Shown: positions 63,942-64,000 of the stretch, one piece after another
How the letters are laid out: each line of letters opens with the position of its first letter
Numbering within the stretch: the stretch's first letter is position 1
From: Ancylobacter koreensis
Lineage (GTDB): Bacteria > Pseudomonadota > Alphaproteobacteria > Rhizobiales > Xanthobacteraceae
DNA length: 64,000 bases
NCBI RefSeq assembly: GCF_023016525.1
Contig: NZ_JALKCG010000004.1
Span: 1 to 64,000 of the forward strand
Direction: 5' to 3'
Program-made: the position numbers and the translations under genes
The notes under the pieces: generated by a model
The model's database searches: none
Told to the model about the DNA's origin: nothing
Seen by the model: the letters and a program-made list of their open reading frames with translations, nothing else

Positions 63942-64000
63942 CGGCCTTCCATCCCACGGCTGGTGTTGTTGTCCGCGACAGTGTCTTCGGAACTTTTCTC

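Overview
This 64 kb window is high-GC bacterial chromosome. Its gene content fits an alphaproteobacterium of the Hyphomicrobiales, probably a methylotrophic member of the Xanthobacteraceae (Ancylobacter/Starkeya-like). That placement is inference from gene content: xoxF-xoxG-xoxJ with a PQQ-linked ABC system, a cyclic beta-1,2-glucan synthase, an HWE histidine kinase, DUF1488 and DUF2934 proteins, and sigma-EcfG-type promoters. No rRNA or tRNA gene was recognised.

Layout. 1-545: the left-edge part of an IS3-family element with a frameshifted orfB. 0.76-4.2 kb: HWE sensor kinase divergent from a lone receiver protein, then a PHB-depolymerase-type esterase. 4.3-6.8 kb: a small membrane protein and a groES-groEL operon with a degenerate CIRCE. 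7.3-14.4 kb: small conserved proteins, two transglutaminase-like proteins flanking nhaA, a fatty acid desaturase, a cold-shock protein and three more small proteins. 14.4-23.0 kb: one giant cyclic beta-1,2-glucan synthase gene, followed by about 820 bp without a recognised gene.

23.8-33.6 kb is the most unusual part: a tightly packed four-gene operon. The first three genes encode TULIP-fold proteins of the P47/OrfX family, best known from botulinum neurotoxin orfX clusters. The fourth, which overlaps the third, encodes a 1250-aa autotransporter with Ig-like repeats. No neurotoxin or NTNH gene is present. I propose this as a Gram-negative P47-plus-surface-protein system of unknown function.

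33.7-42.1 kb: oxidoreductase and regulator genes (SDRs, LysR regulators, an amidohydrolase, an MFS transporter). They end in a scar where a LysR gene and an SDR gene have both lost their N-termini at the same point. 42.1-46.4 kb: a DUF2934 protein and a large multi-PAS hybrid kinase, divergently transcribed from two back-to-back GGAAC-N16/17-CGTT promoters, which suggests general-stress-response control. 46.5-51.9 kb: a cytochrome c, a TetR/SnoaL pair, trans-aconitate methyltransferase, an ArsR/SRPBCC pair, a periplasmic beta-carbonic anhydrase and a winged-helix regulator. Several have clear palindromic operators.

52.0-63.9 kb: a periplasmic quinoprotein module. It holds a cytochrome c, a zinc metallohydrolase of the quinoprotein relay type, lanthanide-type methanol dehydrogenase XoxF with XoxG and XoxJ, a CxxxCW rhodanese-like protein, an HXXEE membrane protein, and on the opposite strand the PQQ-alcohol-dehydrogenase-associated ABC set (binding protein, beta-propeller, cupredoxin-like protein, ATPase, permease, periplasmic helical protein). 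Hairpins in the xoxF leader, between xoxF and xoxG, and between the cupredoxin and ATPase genes suggest post-transcriptional partitioning.
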